A stretch of DNA of 64,000 bases from Posidonia oceanica (taxonomy: Eukaryota; Streptophyta; Magnoliopsida; Alismatales; Posidoniaceae): assembly GCA_037176725.1 (NCBI GenBank), contig JAZBRS010000026.1:102903501-102967500 (forward strand). The letters are read 5' to 3'. Below the pieces are notes generated by a model that was not told the DNA's origin, did not search any database, and worked only from the letters and a program-made list of their open reading frames with translations. The translations under genes and the position numbers were made by a program. Below, piece after piece: positions 10,701 through 20,643 of the stretch (positions are counted from its first letter, which is position 1; each line of letters begins with the position of its first letter).

Positions 10701-12485
10701 CCCCCACCCTCCAACCAACCCGTAGCAGATCCAACCCCAAATCAACCCGTAGCAAGCCAAATCCCTGCCCAGCCTGTAGCGGCCCAGCTTCCTGCCACTA
10801 CCCCCTTAGAGCTCGCCCAAACAACCCCTCCTGTTGCCAAAAAGAACCAACCCAAGGCGGACTTAACCTCCCAACTTAAGAAGGTCAAAGCTGACATTTC
10901 CATTTGGGACCTGATCCACACCTCTGCCGAACACCGCGAGGCCTTTTTTCGCGTGTTCCAGGCTGCCCGTGTGTCCCAGTCTATTGAGCCTTCAGCCTTG
11001 GAAAGCATGGTAGGGTTGATCGCGGAGCCCCAGGTCATCTCTTTTACAAGTGATGAGCTGCCTCCGGCGGGGATTAATCATAACCAACCCCTGTTCGTCA
11101 CGGTTCAGTTCAAAAGCTTTCGCATTCCCCTAACACTGGTTGATAATGGGTCAGGCCTTAACGTCTGCCCCTTGCGTACTGCAACTAAGCTCGGATTCAA
11201 AGCCGAAGACATCACGCCAGCCGTAAAGGGAATGACAGCTTTCGACAACACCCACCATGACGCTCTAGGGACCCTGATTATTCCTCTTGCTATTGGCCCG
11301 GTTGTCTTCGATGTAGAATTCTATGTCGTCGACTTGAAGCCAAATTTCAATCTTCTGCTTGGGTGCCCTTGGCTCCACAAGCATCAGGTCCTTCCTTCGA
11401 CCCTCCATCGGATGATAAAGTACCGTCGCGGCGATGATGTCATTGTCGTCATGGTAGAGAACTTTGAGAAGGAGCGGATCGAAGCAGTCTCCCCCGTGTC
11501 TTCACAAGCTATCCCGTTTGACCCCGAGACTTCTAAAGCTCTATATCGTGTTAATCGGTGCGAGCCGGTTAACTTCATTCCTGATCTTGAACATGTCAAC
11601 TCCTTGGCCGTTCACAGCAACCCCTTCCGAATGGTCGAGAACGTATGTCACAGGTGGGGTTACATAAAGGGTACACCGCTCGGGCGTCATGGCCAGGGGA
11701 TCGCAGAGCCGATCGTAGCAGTGGAGCGGAGGAAATCTGAAGGCCTCGGTTATGAACCCAAGCTCAACGAAGATCACTGCCTTCAGCTCAAGGATCAAGA
11801 GCCAGCCATCCCCAGAAACCTCACTAACTTCACCAGTGCAGGAATCTTGGGATCGATCGATGATCAAGTCGCGGCACTGACTGAAGACTGGGTCTGCATT
11901 GAGGACTACTACTCGAATGAGGAGCAGTCTGGCACAGTAGAGGCAGTCCCAACTGGCAGCAAGGCAATGATCAGCACAGAGGCACCACAATCAGTATGTT
12001 CAGCTCTCCCTCTAGCAGATACAGCAGACAGCTCAGCAGGCTCTGTGGCAGAACTGGCAAGCTCTCACACTTTTGCAGCCACATCTACATCACAAGTCCA
12101 GGCAGCAGCAGTGCAAGAGTCAGGGACACTCCTTCTGGCAGAATCGGGTAGACTACCAGCGGTCACAGTCACACCAGTGCCACTGTCCCTCTCTCTAGAG
12201 GGGCAGTCAATTAATTCAGTCAGCAGCACAGTTCAGCTCACTCCAGCAGCCTCATCACTGGGAATGCAGTCGGCGCAGTCCGCTTCGCATCTTCCTGACG
12301 CCAAGCAGCAACTCTCTTGGCAGGCCCCCACCCCGTCAGAAGCTACACTCTCCCAGTCACAACCAGTTACAGAGGACCAACTAAGCGCCGTAGTCTCCCG
12401 GCCCTTTAGCCCTCAGAAGAGCACCTCTGCCTGCCCTCCACCTGCAACAGTGACCCTGGCAGCATACCCATCTGTGCCCCACTGA
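7761..12485 (+). CDS. Gag-protease polyprotein of element A (1574 aa, open)
   Basis: Gag forms the particle and the protease matures the polyprotein. Residues 1-400 are a Pro/Ala/Gln-rich extension. A retrotransposon gag core follows at about 400-570 (FKIPDFEKYNG, ALKWFTSL). A zinc-knuckle variant C-x2-H-x4-H-x4-C lies at about 722-740 (CNFHRSAGHSTDNC). A PVHLLGRPQ-type repeat occurs three to four times at about 861-915. A retropepsin at about 1110-1230 has active site VDNGS near residue 1128 (N in place of the usual T/S) and a partner motif LLGCPWL. A weak G-patch-like segment lies at about 1290-1335 (PLGRHGQGI). A Ser/Ala/Gln-rich tail ends at TGA. A second possible start is Met55 (MAQYVSEP, at 7923), where homology to typical gag is likelier to begin. 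The frame is fully open, in contrast to pol. In Ogre elements splicing joins protease to RT; no site could be fixed here. Confidence 0.9.
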   Translation: MLELEYRPSLTPLLRPYSRPFPPSELSAFATIAPIRNRRLHIRCSPVLTRSRSAMAQYVSEPLFTPVTEGVSVPTPLVAPSVPLVSPPTPGFPPLAPLGSQYVPGQWQASLPPDPVAESILMTVTRASETPLPPPSQGYVAFDIPPTTAATFSVEPLPPGQSVSVPFASQPSPALHFSVPTGETPEAQYQHLMELAQRLQGMALSVRPSCAPVVPEVPLSPVPAPHASTSTPSPRPSSQLLTVPTMGARLPPPAAQHLAQHAPLPPDGQSFGPAGAQYLTGSLSGTPPVQQLVLRHPTPITAQHGIYSSPLHQAQHPAYTPAYTVPQHGYVGHPVAPPGDAMVDLEEHLGATHSAYVLTTPADPSPIAATPDPINNRMDVLEKALRLVQGTEHQTYQFRDLCCFPEAVLPPKFKIPDFEKYNGRGCPVAHLKAYCGDLAQLQADERLLICLFQKSLTGPALKWFTSLDMSAIKTWNDLSQAFLEQYSFNLDLVPKRVDLIAIKQNFGEPFGEYVGRWRALASQVRDRPSDEESIEIVIKGAQPSLGALLSIQPVTTFAALIRAGVRVESSLRSGNFPALSAFTKQAAISSNSANSSASNNNSGSNNNRPKRKDSPKTAVAFLDSPAVPVRLPSRPAPAQMVYAPAPRNPPTPQITTTARPVYPAAPVQQGSYQRQRRPLTEKRKFAPLVEPLTVILPKVASLLKFPEVRPPPNPLPHWFRANLFCNFHRSAGHSTDNCFSLRNVIQDLIESGTIVIDTHEASTQAHTHASAHSAVPPHSGIIHQPLPEHSYPGGAGTSGIHSVFPSRPTTSVVDPSDLISDISEPFPVNLYLAAIAGSESGVHTIRPRARPERPSAPPVVLPQAQSPVHLLARAQPRSPVHLLGRPQLESHVHLLGRPQPAPAFPPQQPYPLGRPQYPVGPPVTPPVLAARVPVVIDLTLDTHRVPYNYATEMCAEVTRSGRVYRPPAPAIRPNHPKPAMPPPSNQPVADPTPNQPVASQIPAQPVAAQLPATTPLELAQTTPPVAKKNQPKADLTSQLKKVKADISIWDLIHTSAEHREAFFRVFQAARVSQSIEPSALESMVGLIAEPQVISFTSDELPPAGINHNQPLFVTVQFKSFRIPLTLVDNGSGLNVCPLRTATKLGFKAEDITPAVKGMTAFDNTHHDALGTLIIPLAIGPVVFDVEFYVVDLKPNFNLLLGCPWLHKHQVLPSTLHRMIKYRRGDDVIVVMVENFEKERIEAVSPVSSQAIPFDPETSKALYRVNRCEPVNFIPDLEHVNSLAVHSNPFRMVENVCHRWGYIKGTPLGRHGQGIAEPIVAVERRKSEGLGYEPKLNEDHCLQLKDQEPAIPRNLTNFTSAGILGSIDDQVAALTEDWVCIEDYYSNEEQSGTVEAVPTGSKAMISTEAPQSVCSALPLADTADSSAGSVAELASSHTFAATSTSQVQAAAVQESGTLLLAESGRLPAVTVTPVPLSLSLEGQSINSVSSTVQLTPAASSLGMQSAQSASHLPDAKQQLSWQAPTPSEATLSQSQPVTEDQLSAVVSRPFSPQKSTSACPPPATVTLAAYPSVPH

Positions 12486-12535
12486 CCAGTCTGTTTGGAT
12501 CTCCCACGCCAAAGCTGCCGCTATCAGGCGCGCCC

Positions 12536-15500
12536 ATGAGCCAGATCATGCAAATTCCAAGGGCAGCAATCCGCCTTGCAGCCGGGCTAGTGCCGCAGGC
12601 CCCCGACGCCTACTACGTCGACTCACCCTCGAACGAGGAGGAAGGAGTGGCGATAGAAGCCCAAGTCAATTCGTGGATGTCCGACTTAGAGCTACTTTAT
12701 CAAGAACAAATCAAGTCGTTAGCAGAAGACCTGGCAGAGCATCGAGCCGCAGAAAGGAAAGGGAAAGCCGTGGTTACGGACCCTCCTCTGCAAGAAGACC
12801 ATGCCTCTATCATGGTCCTGGAAGAAGGCTCGGTAGCACCGGACTCCCCTAGACCAGATGAGCTCATCACTCTCCGACCAGAAGGCGGGTGTAGGTGGTT
12901 TGTGCAACACATGCCTCACCAGAGCAGCATAGCGAGCGGCAATGCCCAGATCAACCGCCGGTCCGGCATACCCTCCCTAAGCACACTAGAAGACTCAGAG
13001 GAGGAAGCACTAGCAGTCCAAGCAGCAGTAGTAACAGAGCAGAAAGCAGAATCAGTAACAGAGTTGCTAGCAGCCTCAGTAGCAGAATCATCAGCAGTAT
13101 CAACAGCAGAATCAGCAAGGCCCTCAGCAGTATCAGCAGAGCACTCAGCTGAATCAGTCAGGCCAGAACAAACAGTAGAAGGAGTTGCTGGGACGGAGGT
13201 CGCGCACCAAGGCTACAAGAATACTCGAGTGAGCGTGACCATCCTGAAGCGTCACCAGGGCCAAGCAGCGGAACACATACACTCTTTCGACATCACAAGT
13301 CCTTATTTTGAGAAAGAGATCCTCTCGGAACTTATTGCTTATGGAGAGGAGGACGAAACGGGCATGAATGAGATTGACGAACCGTTGCCCGAGTTCCGGC
13401 CCTATGACGACGACCCAGAAGGCCCCAACCTCCATGTTGAAGAAGAAGTAGAGGTTGTCAACATCGGTACAACTGAGGAAGTCAGAGAAGTTCGTATCAG
13501 TGCTCAGCTGTCCTCCCAGGCTCGAGCAGAATTCATCGCATTTTTGAAAGAAATGCGGATGTCTTTGCCTGGAGTTACGAGGATATGGTCGGCCTTGACA
13601 TAGAGATAGTGGTGCACAATCTGCCCTTAAACCCGGATGCCAAGCCAATGAAGTAGAAACTAAGAAGATGGCGACCGCAGTGGCTGCTCATGATTAAAGA
13701 AGAGATAATGAAGCAGCTCAGAGTCAACTTTCTGAAGGTCGTTCTTTATCCTGAGTGGCTAGCAAACATTGTACTTGTGCCCAAGAAAGATGGCCGAATC
13801 CGGATCTGCATCGACTATAGGGACCTGAACAAGGCGAGTCCCAAGGACGACTTCCCCTTGCCTCACATTGACGTCCTAGTTGACAATACAGTGGGCCACA
13901 AGATGCTCTCCTTCATGGAAGGCTTTTCTGGATACAACCAAATCAAAATGGCAGAAGAAGACATGGAAAAGACTTCATTCATCACCCCTTGGGGAGTCTT
14001 CTGCTACCAAGTCATGCCGTTCGGTCTGAAGAATGCTGGTGCGACCTATCAAAGGGCCATGACTGCGCTGTTCCACGACCTCATGCACCAAGAAGTAGAG
14101 GTCTACGTAGACGATATGATTGCTAAAACCAGAGAGCCTGAAGACCACCTTGCCTGTCTAAGAAAGCTCTTTCACCGTCTACGGAAATACAAGCTGCGCC
14201 TAAATCCCAAGAAGTGCGTATTTGGGGTGTCTTCTGGCAAACTGCTCGGCTACATTGTTAGCCAAAGGGGGATTGAGGTGGACCCGATGAAAGCAAAAGC
14301 CATCGTGGACATGCCACCCCCCAGAACTGAAAAGGAGGTCAGAAGTCTGCTTGGGCGTTTACAGTATATCAGTCGCTTTATTGCACAGCTTACGCCCATC
14401 TGTGAACCCATATTCAAGCTCCTGAAGAAGAATGCGCAGATTCACTAGAGCGAGGAGTGTTAGGCTGCATTTGCCAAGATCAAGCGGCCGTTGATCAAGC
14501 CTCCTGTCCTGGTTCCCCCTACACCAGGGAGACCTTTGCTTCTCTACCTTTCTACCACGCAGCATTCCATGGGCGCCGTCTTGGGCCAACATGACGAATC
14601 TGATAGAAAGGAGCGCGCCATCTACTATCTGAGCAAGAAATTTAATGAATGCGAAGCCAGGTACAGTACACTAGAGAAGACCTGCTTGTCCCTTGTCTGG
14701 GCTGCACAGAAGCTAAGGCACTACATGATGGCATACCCAGTTCAGCTCTTATGCCGGCATGATCCTATCAAGTTCCTCTTTCAAAAGCCGGCCATGGTGG
14801 GCAGATGTGCTAAGTGGCAGGTGTTATTGTCTCAGTACGACATCACCTTTGTCACATAGAAATCCATGAAGGGTCAAGCCATGGCAGCCCATCATGCTGA
14901 TCTTCCTCTGCTTGAATACCAACCCCTCCAGACGCAGTTCCCTGATGAAGACATCCTCTTCGCAATGGAGGACTCTGAGGAGAAAGATCCTGAAAAACAA
15001 GAGGAATGGCAGCTCTACTTTGATGGCGCTGTCAACAAAAAGGGTCGAGGCGTAGGCACAGTGCTGACCACGCCCCAGGGACAGATGATCCCCTTCGCGA
15101 GGAAGCTGACTTTCACCTGCACAAACAATCAAGCAGAATATGAAGCATGCATCCTGGGATTGAAAGTCGCCCTCGAGCATAAGGCGCGGAAGCTGCATGT
15201 GCACGGTGATGCCATGCTAGTAATTTCTCAAGTGAACGGCGACTGGAGGACAAAAGATCCCAAGCTTGTGCCGTATCACGAACACCTGCTGAGGCTGATG
15301 GAAGAATTCGAGAGCATCTGCTTCACATACATGAACAGGGCAAAGAATGCGTACGCAGACGCGCTAGCAACTTTGGCATCCTGGCTCACTATACCTGAAG
15401 ACGGCACAGTGGATGTATCTGTTACTTGCATTGAGCAGCCTGCATATTGCCTGAACATAGAAGAGGCAGATCCAGCAGAGGAGCAACCCTGGTATCAAGA

Positions 15501-16731
15501 TATAAAATCTTTCCTGGAGTCTGGTAGCTTTCCTCCCGATACCGCAGCAGCAGACAAGAGAACTCTGGCGCGTCTGGCATCAAAGTATGTGTTGGGGGCT
15601 GGGCAGCTGTACAGAAGGTCATATAATCAGATGCTACTGCACTGCCTGAACAAATCGGAGGCTGACACGCTGATGCTTCAAGTGCATGCAGGGACCTGTG
15701 GCCCGCACATGAACGGCGTCCTCCTGGCCAAGAAGATCATGCTCCAAGGATATTTCTGGCAGACCCTGGAAGCAGACTGCTGCCGATTCGTGCGTAGATG
15801 CCACAACTGCCAGATCCATGGTAACTTCATCAAGGCCCCCCCACAACAGCTGCACAACATGTCTTCGCCATGGCCTTTCTCCACCTGGGGGATCGATGTC
15901 ATTGGCGCCATCCACCCGACTGCTTCAAATGGACATCGTTACATTCTGGTAGCGATCGATTACTTTACCAAGTGGGTGGAAGCAGCCTCTTATAAGACAG
16001 TCACCGCTGTGGCAACAGAAAAATTTATCAGGAACAATATCGTTGCCTGATATGGGGTCCCGCACTCTGTCATCTCTGATAATGGCACAAATTTCATCGC
16101 CAAGAGGATCGAGGAATACCTGCAAAGTCTCAAGATCAAGCATCATAGATCCTCGCCCTACCAGCCACAGATGAACGGAGCGGTGGAGTCTGCAAACAAG
16201 AACATTGTTAAAATCCTGAAGAAGATGGTAGAAATCCACAAAGATTGGCATGACAAGCTCCCGTACGCGCTCTGGGCGTACAGGACATTAATCCGGACCT
16301 TGACGGGAGCCACCCCGTACTCTCTGGTGTACGGCATGGAAGCGGTGTTACCTGTTGAAGTAGAGATCCCCTCTCTGCGGATCTTACGAGAAGCTGAGTT
16401 GGAAGAGGCAGAATGGGTCGAAGACCGCTGCGTCCAACTAAATTTGATTGATGAGCACAGACTGCAAGCTATGCACAACGCTCACTGCTACTAGAAGTGG
16501 ATGGCCAGAGCATTCTTGAAGAAGGTTCAGCCCAGAAACTTTCAGCCAGGGGACCTTGTCTTGCGCGCCATTCATTTGCCTGATGGTCGAGAGAAATTCC
16601 GACCCAATTGGCGCGGCCCCTTTGTGGTCAAGCAGATCTTCTCAGGAGGCGCTGTAACTCTTGAAGATATGGACCAGGTCGAGCAGTCCGAGCCCGTCAA
16701 CCTCTGCTATCTCAAGAAGTACTATCAGTAG
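12536..16731 (+). pseudogene. Pol of element A: RT, RNase H, second RNase H, integrase (broken)
   Basis: The enzymes copy element RNA into DNA and insert it. An acidic and Ser/Ala/Gln-rich N-terminal part runs in one frame to about 13557, where an apparent 1-base loss shifts to the pol frame (VFAWSYEDM). Then come RT (YVDD intact at about 14107; motif A reads MEGFSG, Glu instead of the catalytic Asp), a gypsy RNase H (about 14500-14850), a second archaeal-type RNase H (about 15005-15380: YFDGA, NNQAEYEA, HGDAMLVI, AYADALA) and integrase. Integrase has an HHCC finger (about 15685-15820), Asp (GIDVIG), Asp (SDNGTNF), Glu (NGAVESANK) and a C-terminal domain to 16731. In-frame stops lie at 13654, 14446, 14461, 14857, 16048 and 16492. 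Five look like CAG or CGA turned to TAG/TGA and one like TGG turned to TAG. The dual RNase H is diagnostic of the Tat clade. Confidence 0.9.
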
Positions 16732-18183
16732 CCGAAAGCGGCCCCGTTGCAGATGCCCTTCTCCCACCTACACACTTGCATTCTCACTACTTGCATTCTC
16801 GTCCTACCTACATCTTCTATCTATCCTACTCTTGCATTCTCTCTTTTCAAATCATCATCGTCATCTTCTCAAAGACATCCACCATCTCTTTTCAAAATCA
16901 TCGTCGTCATCCCTTCCAATCATGCATTACATCTCGTGGCCCGGTGATGAAAACCGGAAGTGCTTGCCTGCTCTGGAAAGAGTCCGCCCTACCTCACCCG
17001 GCACTACTTAGATGTCTTAGCTAGTGAGGGAGCCACCATCAATCAGGACAGGCGAACTGCCTAATCTCGTAAGGACATACACCTTTGAGGGAGAAAAAAT
17101 GTTAGGATGTGAGTCTGGAAAAAGTGAGAGTAGACATCTAGGCTTGGGCACGTCCAAGGAACAGAAGACGAAGACAGAAGCCGGCCCTAGAGATAGGGGT
17201 GTGCAGTCTAACCCTGCTCCTTCTACCCATCACATAGCAGACCCAAAGCCCAGATCCATCACGACTCAAGCACCCTTCTTTTGCCACCAAAATGGGGATA
17301 GCGAAAGCCTGAAAAAAAAAAGAGAGAAATCAAACAAGCAAAAAAAAAAGAAAAAGAAGAAGAGATAGAACAAAAACAAAGAAGAGAAAAAAAAAGAAAG
17401 AAGAGAAAAGGGCAAGATGCAGCCCAAAAATGCAGGCACCATCATCCCCCATACCTTACAAGAAACCCAAGGGTGTTAAGCTTAAAAAGGGTCTACCACC
17501 TCCCTCCAAAAGCAAACACTTACCCTCTCCAAGCTAGGGGCAGAGAAAGACTGCATACCTATGAGGGAGGAATCAAAAAAAGAGAGAGCAGAAAGAGTAG
17601 GTGTAGGTCCTGAGAGTTCGGCAAGAAGCCTGTCCTCACCACACCACCACCTGTACAAATGCCAACACCCGTTCCGGAGTGCCACCAGCGAGCCAAGAAT
17701 CTAAGTAGGGCCCAGTGAGTCGGGGACCACTCCTTTCCTTTGCAGCAGGCACCAAAGCACTCCGTATGCTGAGGGCACCCAAGCATACCAATCATTTCAT
17801 AAGCATACCGACCTGCATCATGCATACATGCATCTTCAATTATCCTTTCTTTCTTATCGATCGTTCCGCTCTGCAACTCGCTTCGACCCTGAGACAGTAC
17901 TTCTTGCCTAGAACGCGTTGAAGCTGCTCGAGCTGCGCTGGTCCAGATCTCCTGCCAGCCCTCGCCCCTGTGTCCACAGGACTGCTGCAGATTTTCCTTG
18001 CTCATCGTTGCTTAACTGCTATATTCTGATCTTTAGCTGCTGGATGCATATTGAACTATTATCAGCCTCAGATTCTGCTCTCTGTCAGAGGTTATATGCC
18101 TGTGTGATCTGACTGTTTGCAATGGTAATAACAGGTACCTTCAAGATCTGCGGTTATCTGCCTGTACCCCTGCGATCTGCGCA
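16732..18183 (+). other. Spacer of A between pol and the extra ORF
   Basis: No gene was recognised. The first 200 bp are C/T-rich with repeated TTGCATTCTC words. A sense-strand purine tract (A and G almost only) lies at about 17310-17412. A pyrimidine tract ending TTTCCTTTGCAG at about 17745 resembles a splice acceptor and could serve a spliced message for the extra ORF; this is speculative. Confidence 0.5.
17310..17412 (+). repeat. Purine-rich tract downstream of pol in A
   Basis: About 100 bp almost wholly A and G on the sense strand (AAAAAAGAAAAAGAAGAAGAG and similar), interrupted by a few C and T. Comparable tracts stand upstream of gag in C, M and P. Confidence 0.6.
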
Positions 18184-19386
18184 ATGGGCTTCCCCACTCT
18201 GTTGACTCCAGCGTACTGCTCGGAGACCTTGCAAGAATGGATCGGCGAGCTTACCCAAGAAGATTGCGAAAAGCTGCGCCTGTGGGGCATCTCAAACAAG
18301 CTGCTGAAGGCTGCTGATGTGGAAGTAAGCCGCCATCTTCTGTGTGCCGCCGCAAGATTCTGGAAACCGGCGCACCACGTCTTTCGCTTCGGCAGAACTG
18401 AGCTTACACCCACACTGGAAGAAGTGCGTCGGATCTGCGGTTTCTCTAAGATCATGGGGCTGCCTATCTTCATGAGGTGTGATGGATATCTCGCGGTCCT
18501 GAGCCAGCTGACTGGCCTCCCTACTCGAAGCTGCCAGCAGAGACTGATCTGCACCAGTGGACCTGAACCTATGCTCCGCCTAGCGCACTTTGATGATGTC
18601 ATGAAGAAGCGCGTCGAACTCGGAGATGAGCTGTGGCTCCGAGGGTTTGTCATCCGCTTCCTGGGCGAGCTGATCTTTACTCATGGCCGACTGACAGTGG
18701 CCATTGAGGTTGCAGAAATAGCACTTGCTGTGGTGACCCGGTAGATAGACCTGGCACCAGTTGTTCTGGCAGAAACATACCACAGGCTGGACCGCATCTC
18801 ACATCGCTGCCGCCACTTCCATGGCTGCGGGGCACTCATACAAGTCTGGCTAGCTGCACACTTAGAAATGAACCTTCTGCGCCCCCAGGTGCATGCTTTT
18901 GAAGCCTACTGCAGCAGCGGCCGTGCCAAGACAGTCAAGAGCGTCAAAGAAGAATACGAAAGGCTATCAGCACTGACTGACGACGCTGTAACTTGGCATA
19001 TCATCCCCTCTGTAGCCGAGCCATTCACTGTCTTTTTCAGCGCGCGTGACACGCGGCTGATTGTGCTGTCAGGATTCACGGCGGGTGTGGAATACCACCC
19101 TATCAGGGTTATGCGCCAGTTTGGCTTCCAGTAGGGCGCCTTTGTTGACAGCACAGCGCCCGAGCTTCTTCAAGCATACCCTCTCAGCACGACCGCCCCA
19201 ACCAAAAAGCTGGCTGATCTGATGCAGCATGGGGTACGATCAACAGACATTGCAGCAGTGAGAGGTGTAGGATGCGCCCCTGAGTATGTGACTGAGGTCC
19301 AAGAGCTCTGGCCCGTCGATGAAATCCCGCCAGGCGGCCCCCTATTCCCCGACTCCAGGCAGTCAAAGAAGGCCCGAACCAGCTAG
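18184..19386 (+). pseudogene. Extra ORF of element A, plant-mobile-domain-like (broken by two TAG)
   Basis: This is one reading frame of 401 codons, MGFPTLLT to a TAG at 19384, interrupted by TAG at 18742 and 19132. Residues about 55-85 (AARFWKP, then ELTPTLEEVRRICGF) resemble the core of the plant mobile domain and of related domains found in legume transposon proteins. The middle (LAETYHRLDRI, ALIQVWLAAHLEM) and end (SGFTAGVEYHPIRVMRQFGFQ region) fit the same family pattern, in which a Tyr/Trp-rich core is followed by a conserved N-P-x-x-x-x-R-Q-x-G segment. Function is unknown. Tat/Ogre elements are known to carry extra ORFs; Ogre ORF1 usually stands before gag, while this one follows integrase on the same strand. 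Both stops can come from CAG. Assignment to the domain family is by eye. Confidence 0.65.
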
Positions 19387-19670
19387 GCACTTGTGCAAAC
19401 ATCATGTGGTCTTCTTTCAAGTTATGCTGTATATTTTTGGCCTGCCACAGGCATGTACTCATCAAGTTCTTTCAATGAAAAAACTGTTTTTGCTGTCTGC
19501 TTGCACTTCAACACCATCTATTGCATTGCTTTATCGTTGCCAACATCATCTTGGGCCCTCTGGCCAGACTTGCAGCCAACACAACGCAGGAAAGTCCTCA
19601 GCACCCACTCCAGAGTCCAGAATCTCTGCGGACCCGCACCGTCAAGACACGCCATCCAGCGTCCCCAGCT

Positions 19671-19876
19671 GAGTCATCATCTTCTGCGGGCTGGCACCCC
19701 CAACTGCTCGGCGATAGGTCCGTCAATCTGTCATCTTCTGCGGGCTGGCACCCCCAACTGCTCGGCGATAGGTCCGTCAACCTGTCATCATCTTCGGGCT
19801 GGCACCCCCAACTGCTCGGCGATAGGTCCGTCAACCTGTCATCTCCTGCGGGCTGGTACCCCAAACTACTCGTCTG
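19671..19876 (+). repeat. 54-bp minisatellite x ~4 in the 3' region of A
   Basis: Nearly identical units of 54 bp, each containing GGGCTGGCACCCCCAACTGC then TCGGCGATAGGTCCGTCAA. The first carries a small insertion and the last is decayed. The length is a multiple of three, so each strand reads through as an 18-residue repeat. This is probably incidental. It stands 60 bp before a strong stem-loop. Confidence 0.85.
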
Positions 19877-19935
19877 ACAAACACGTCAGTTTTGTCTTCA
19901 CCCTCTGCTTTTGATGCCAAGGACGCGTTGGCCAA

Positions 19936-19962
19936 CCCCTGGTGTCATCCCGACACCAGGGG
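19936..19962 (+). other. Stem-loop in the 3' region of A
   Basis: A perfect 11-bp stem: CCCCTGGTGTC pairs with GACACCAGGGG around a 5-base loop. Element B carries the homologous hairpin with a paired substitution (62619-62645), and a second weaker copy at 62436-62464. A role in the RNA is suggested by this pairing and is otherwise unknown. Confidence 0.8.
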
Positions 19963-20048
19963 CATCTTTTGATCGCCCCTTGGTACCATTCTCCCCCTCT
20001 TTCCCCTATGATATTCCTGGTGTCATGGGATGATTCGCTCTCGCGAAA

Positions 20049-20611
20049 CCTTTTCAATCAATCAATCTCATCATTACCTCATCCCCTCTTTGCCGGCCGA
20101 TAAGTCCGATATCTTATCACCTTTTCAATCAATCAATCTCATCATTACCTCATCCCCTCTTTGCCGGCCAATAAGTCCGATATCTTATCACCTTTTCAAT
20201 CAATCGATCTCATCATTACCTCATCCCCTCTTTGCCGGCCGATAAGTCCGATATCTTATCACCTTTTCAATCAATCGATCTCATCATTACCTCATCCCCT
20301 CTTTGCCGGCCGATAAGTCTGATATCTTATCACCTTTTCAACCAATCGATCTCATCATTACCTCATCCCCTCTTTGCCGGCCGATAAGTCCGATATTTTA
20401 TCACCTTTTCAATCAATCGATCTCATCATTACCTCATCCCCTCTTTGTCGGCAGATAAGTCCGATATCTTATCACCTTTTCAATCAATCGATCTCATCAT
20501 TACCTCATCCCCTCTTTGCCGGCCAATAAGTCCGATATCTTATCATCTCTCATCATTCCCTCATCCCCTCTTTGTCGGTCGATAAGTCCGATATCTTATC
20601 AATCTCCTCTT

Positions 20612-20625
<14 letters not shown>
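20049..20625 (+). repeat. 71-bp tandem array, ~7 full copies
   Basis: The period is exactly 71 bp, with unit starts at 20049, 20120, 20191, 20262, 20333, 20404 and 20475, followed by two shortened copies. Each unit has CCTTTTCAATCAATC, CTCATCATTACCTCATCCCC and the inverted pair GATAAG ... CTTATC. It ends in a short (AATC)n run at about 20615-20640. It forms the first part of the 3' repeat region of A. Confidence 0.9.

Positions 20626-20640
<15 letters not shown>

Positions 20641-20643
<3 letters not shown>

Noticed and set aside
12895..13152. Ser/Arg-rich ORF overlapping the N-terminal part of pol in A
   Set aside because: It is a frame-shifted reading of CAG/TCA-rich sequence; the pol frame carries the recognisable motifs.
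20049..20625. Regular 71-bp array resembling a CRISPR layout
   Set aside because: The units are identical throughout with no unique spacers, and the setting is a plant retrotransposon.
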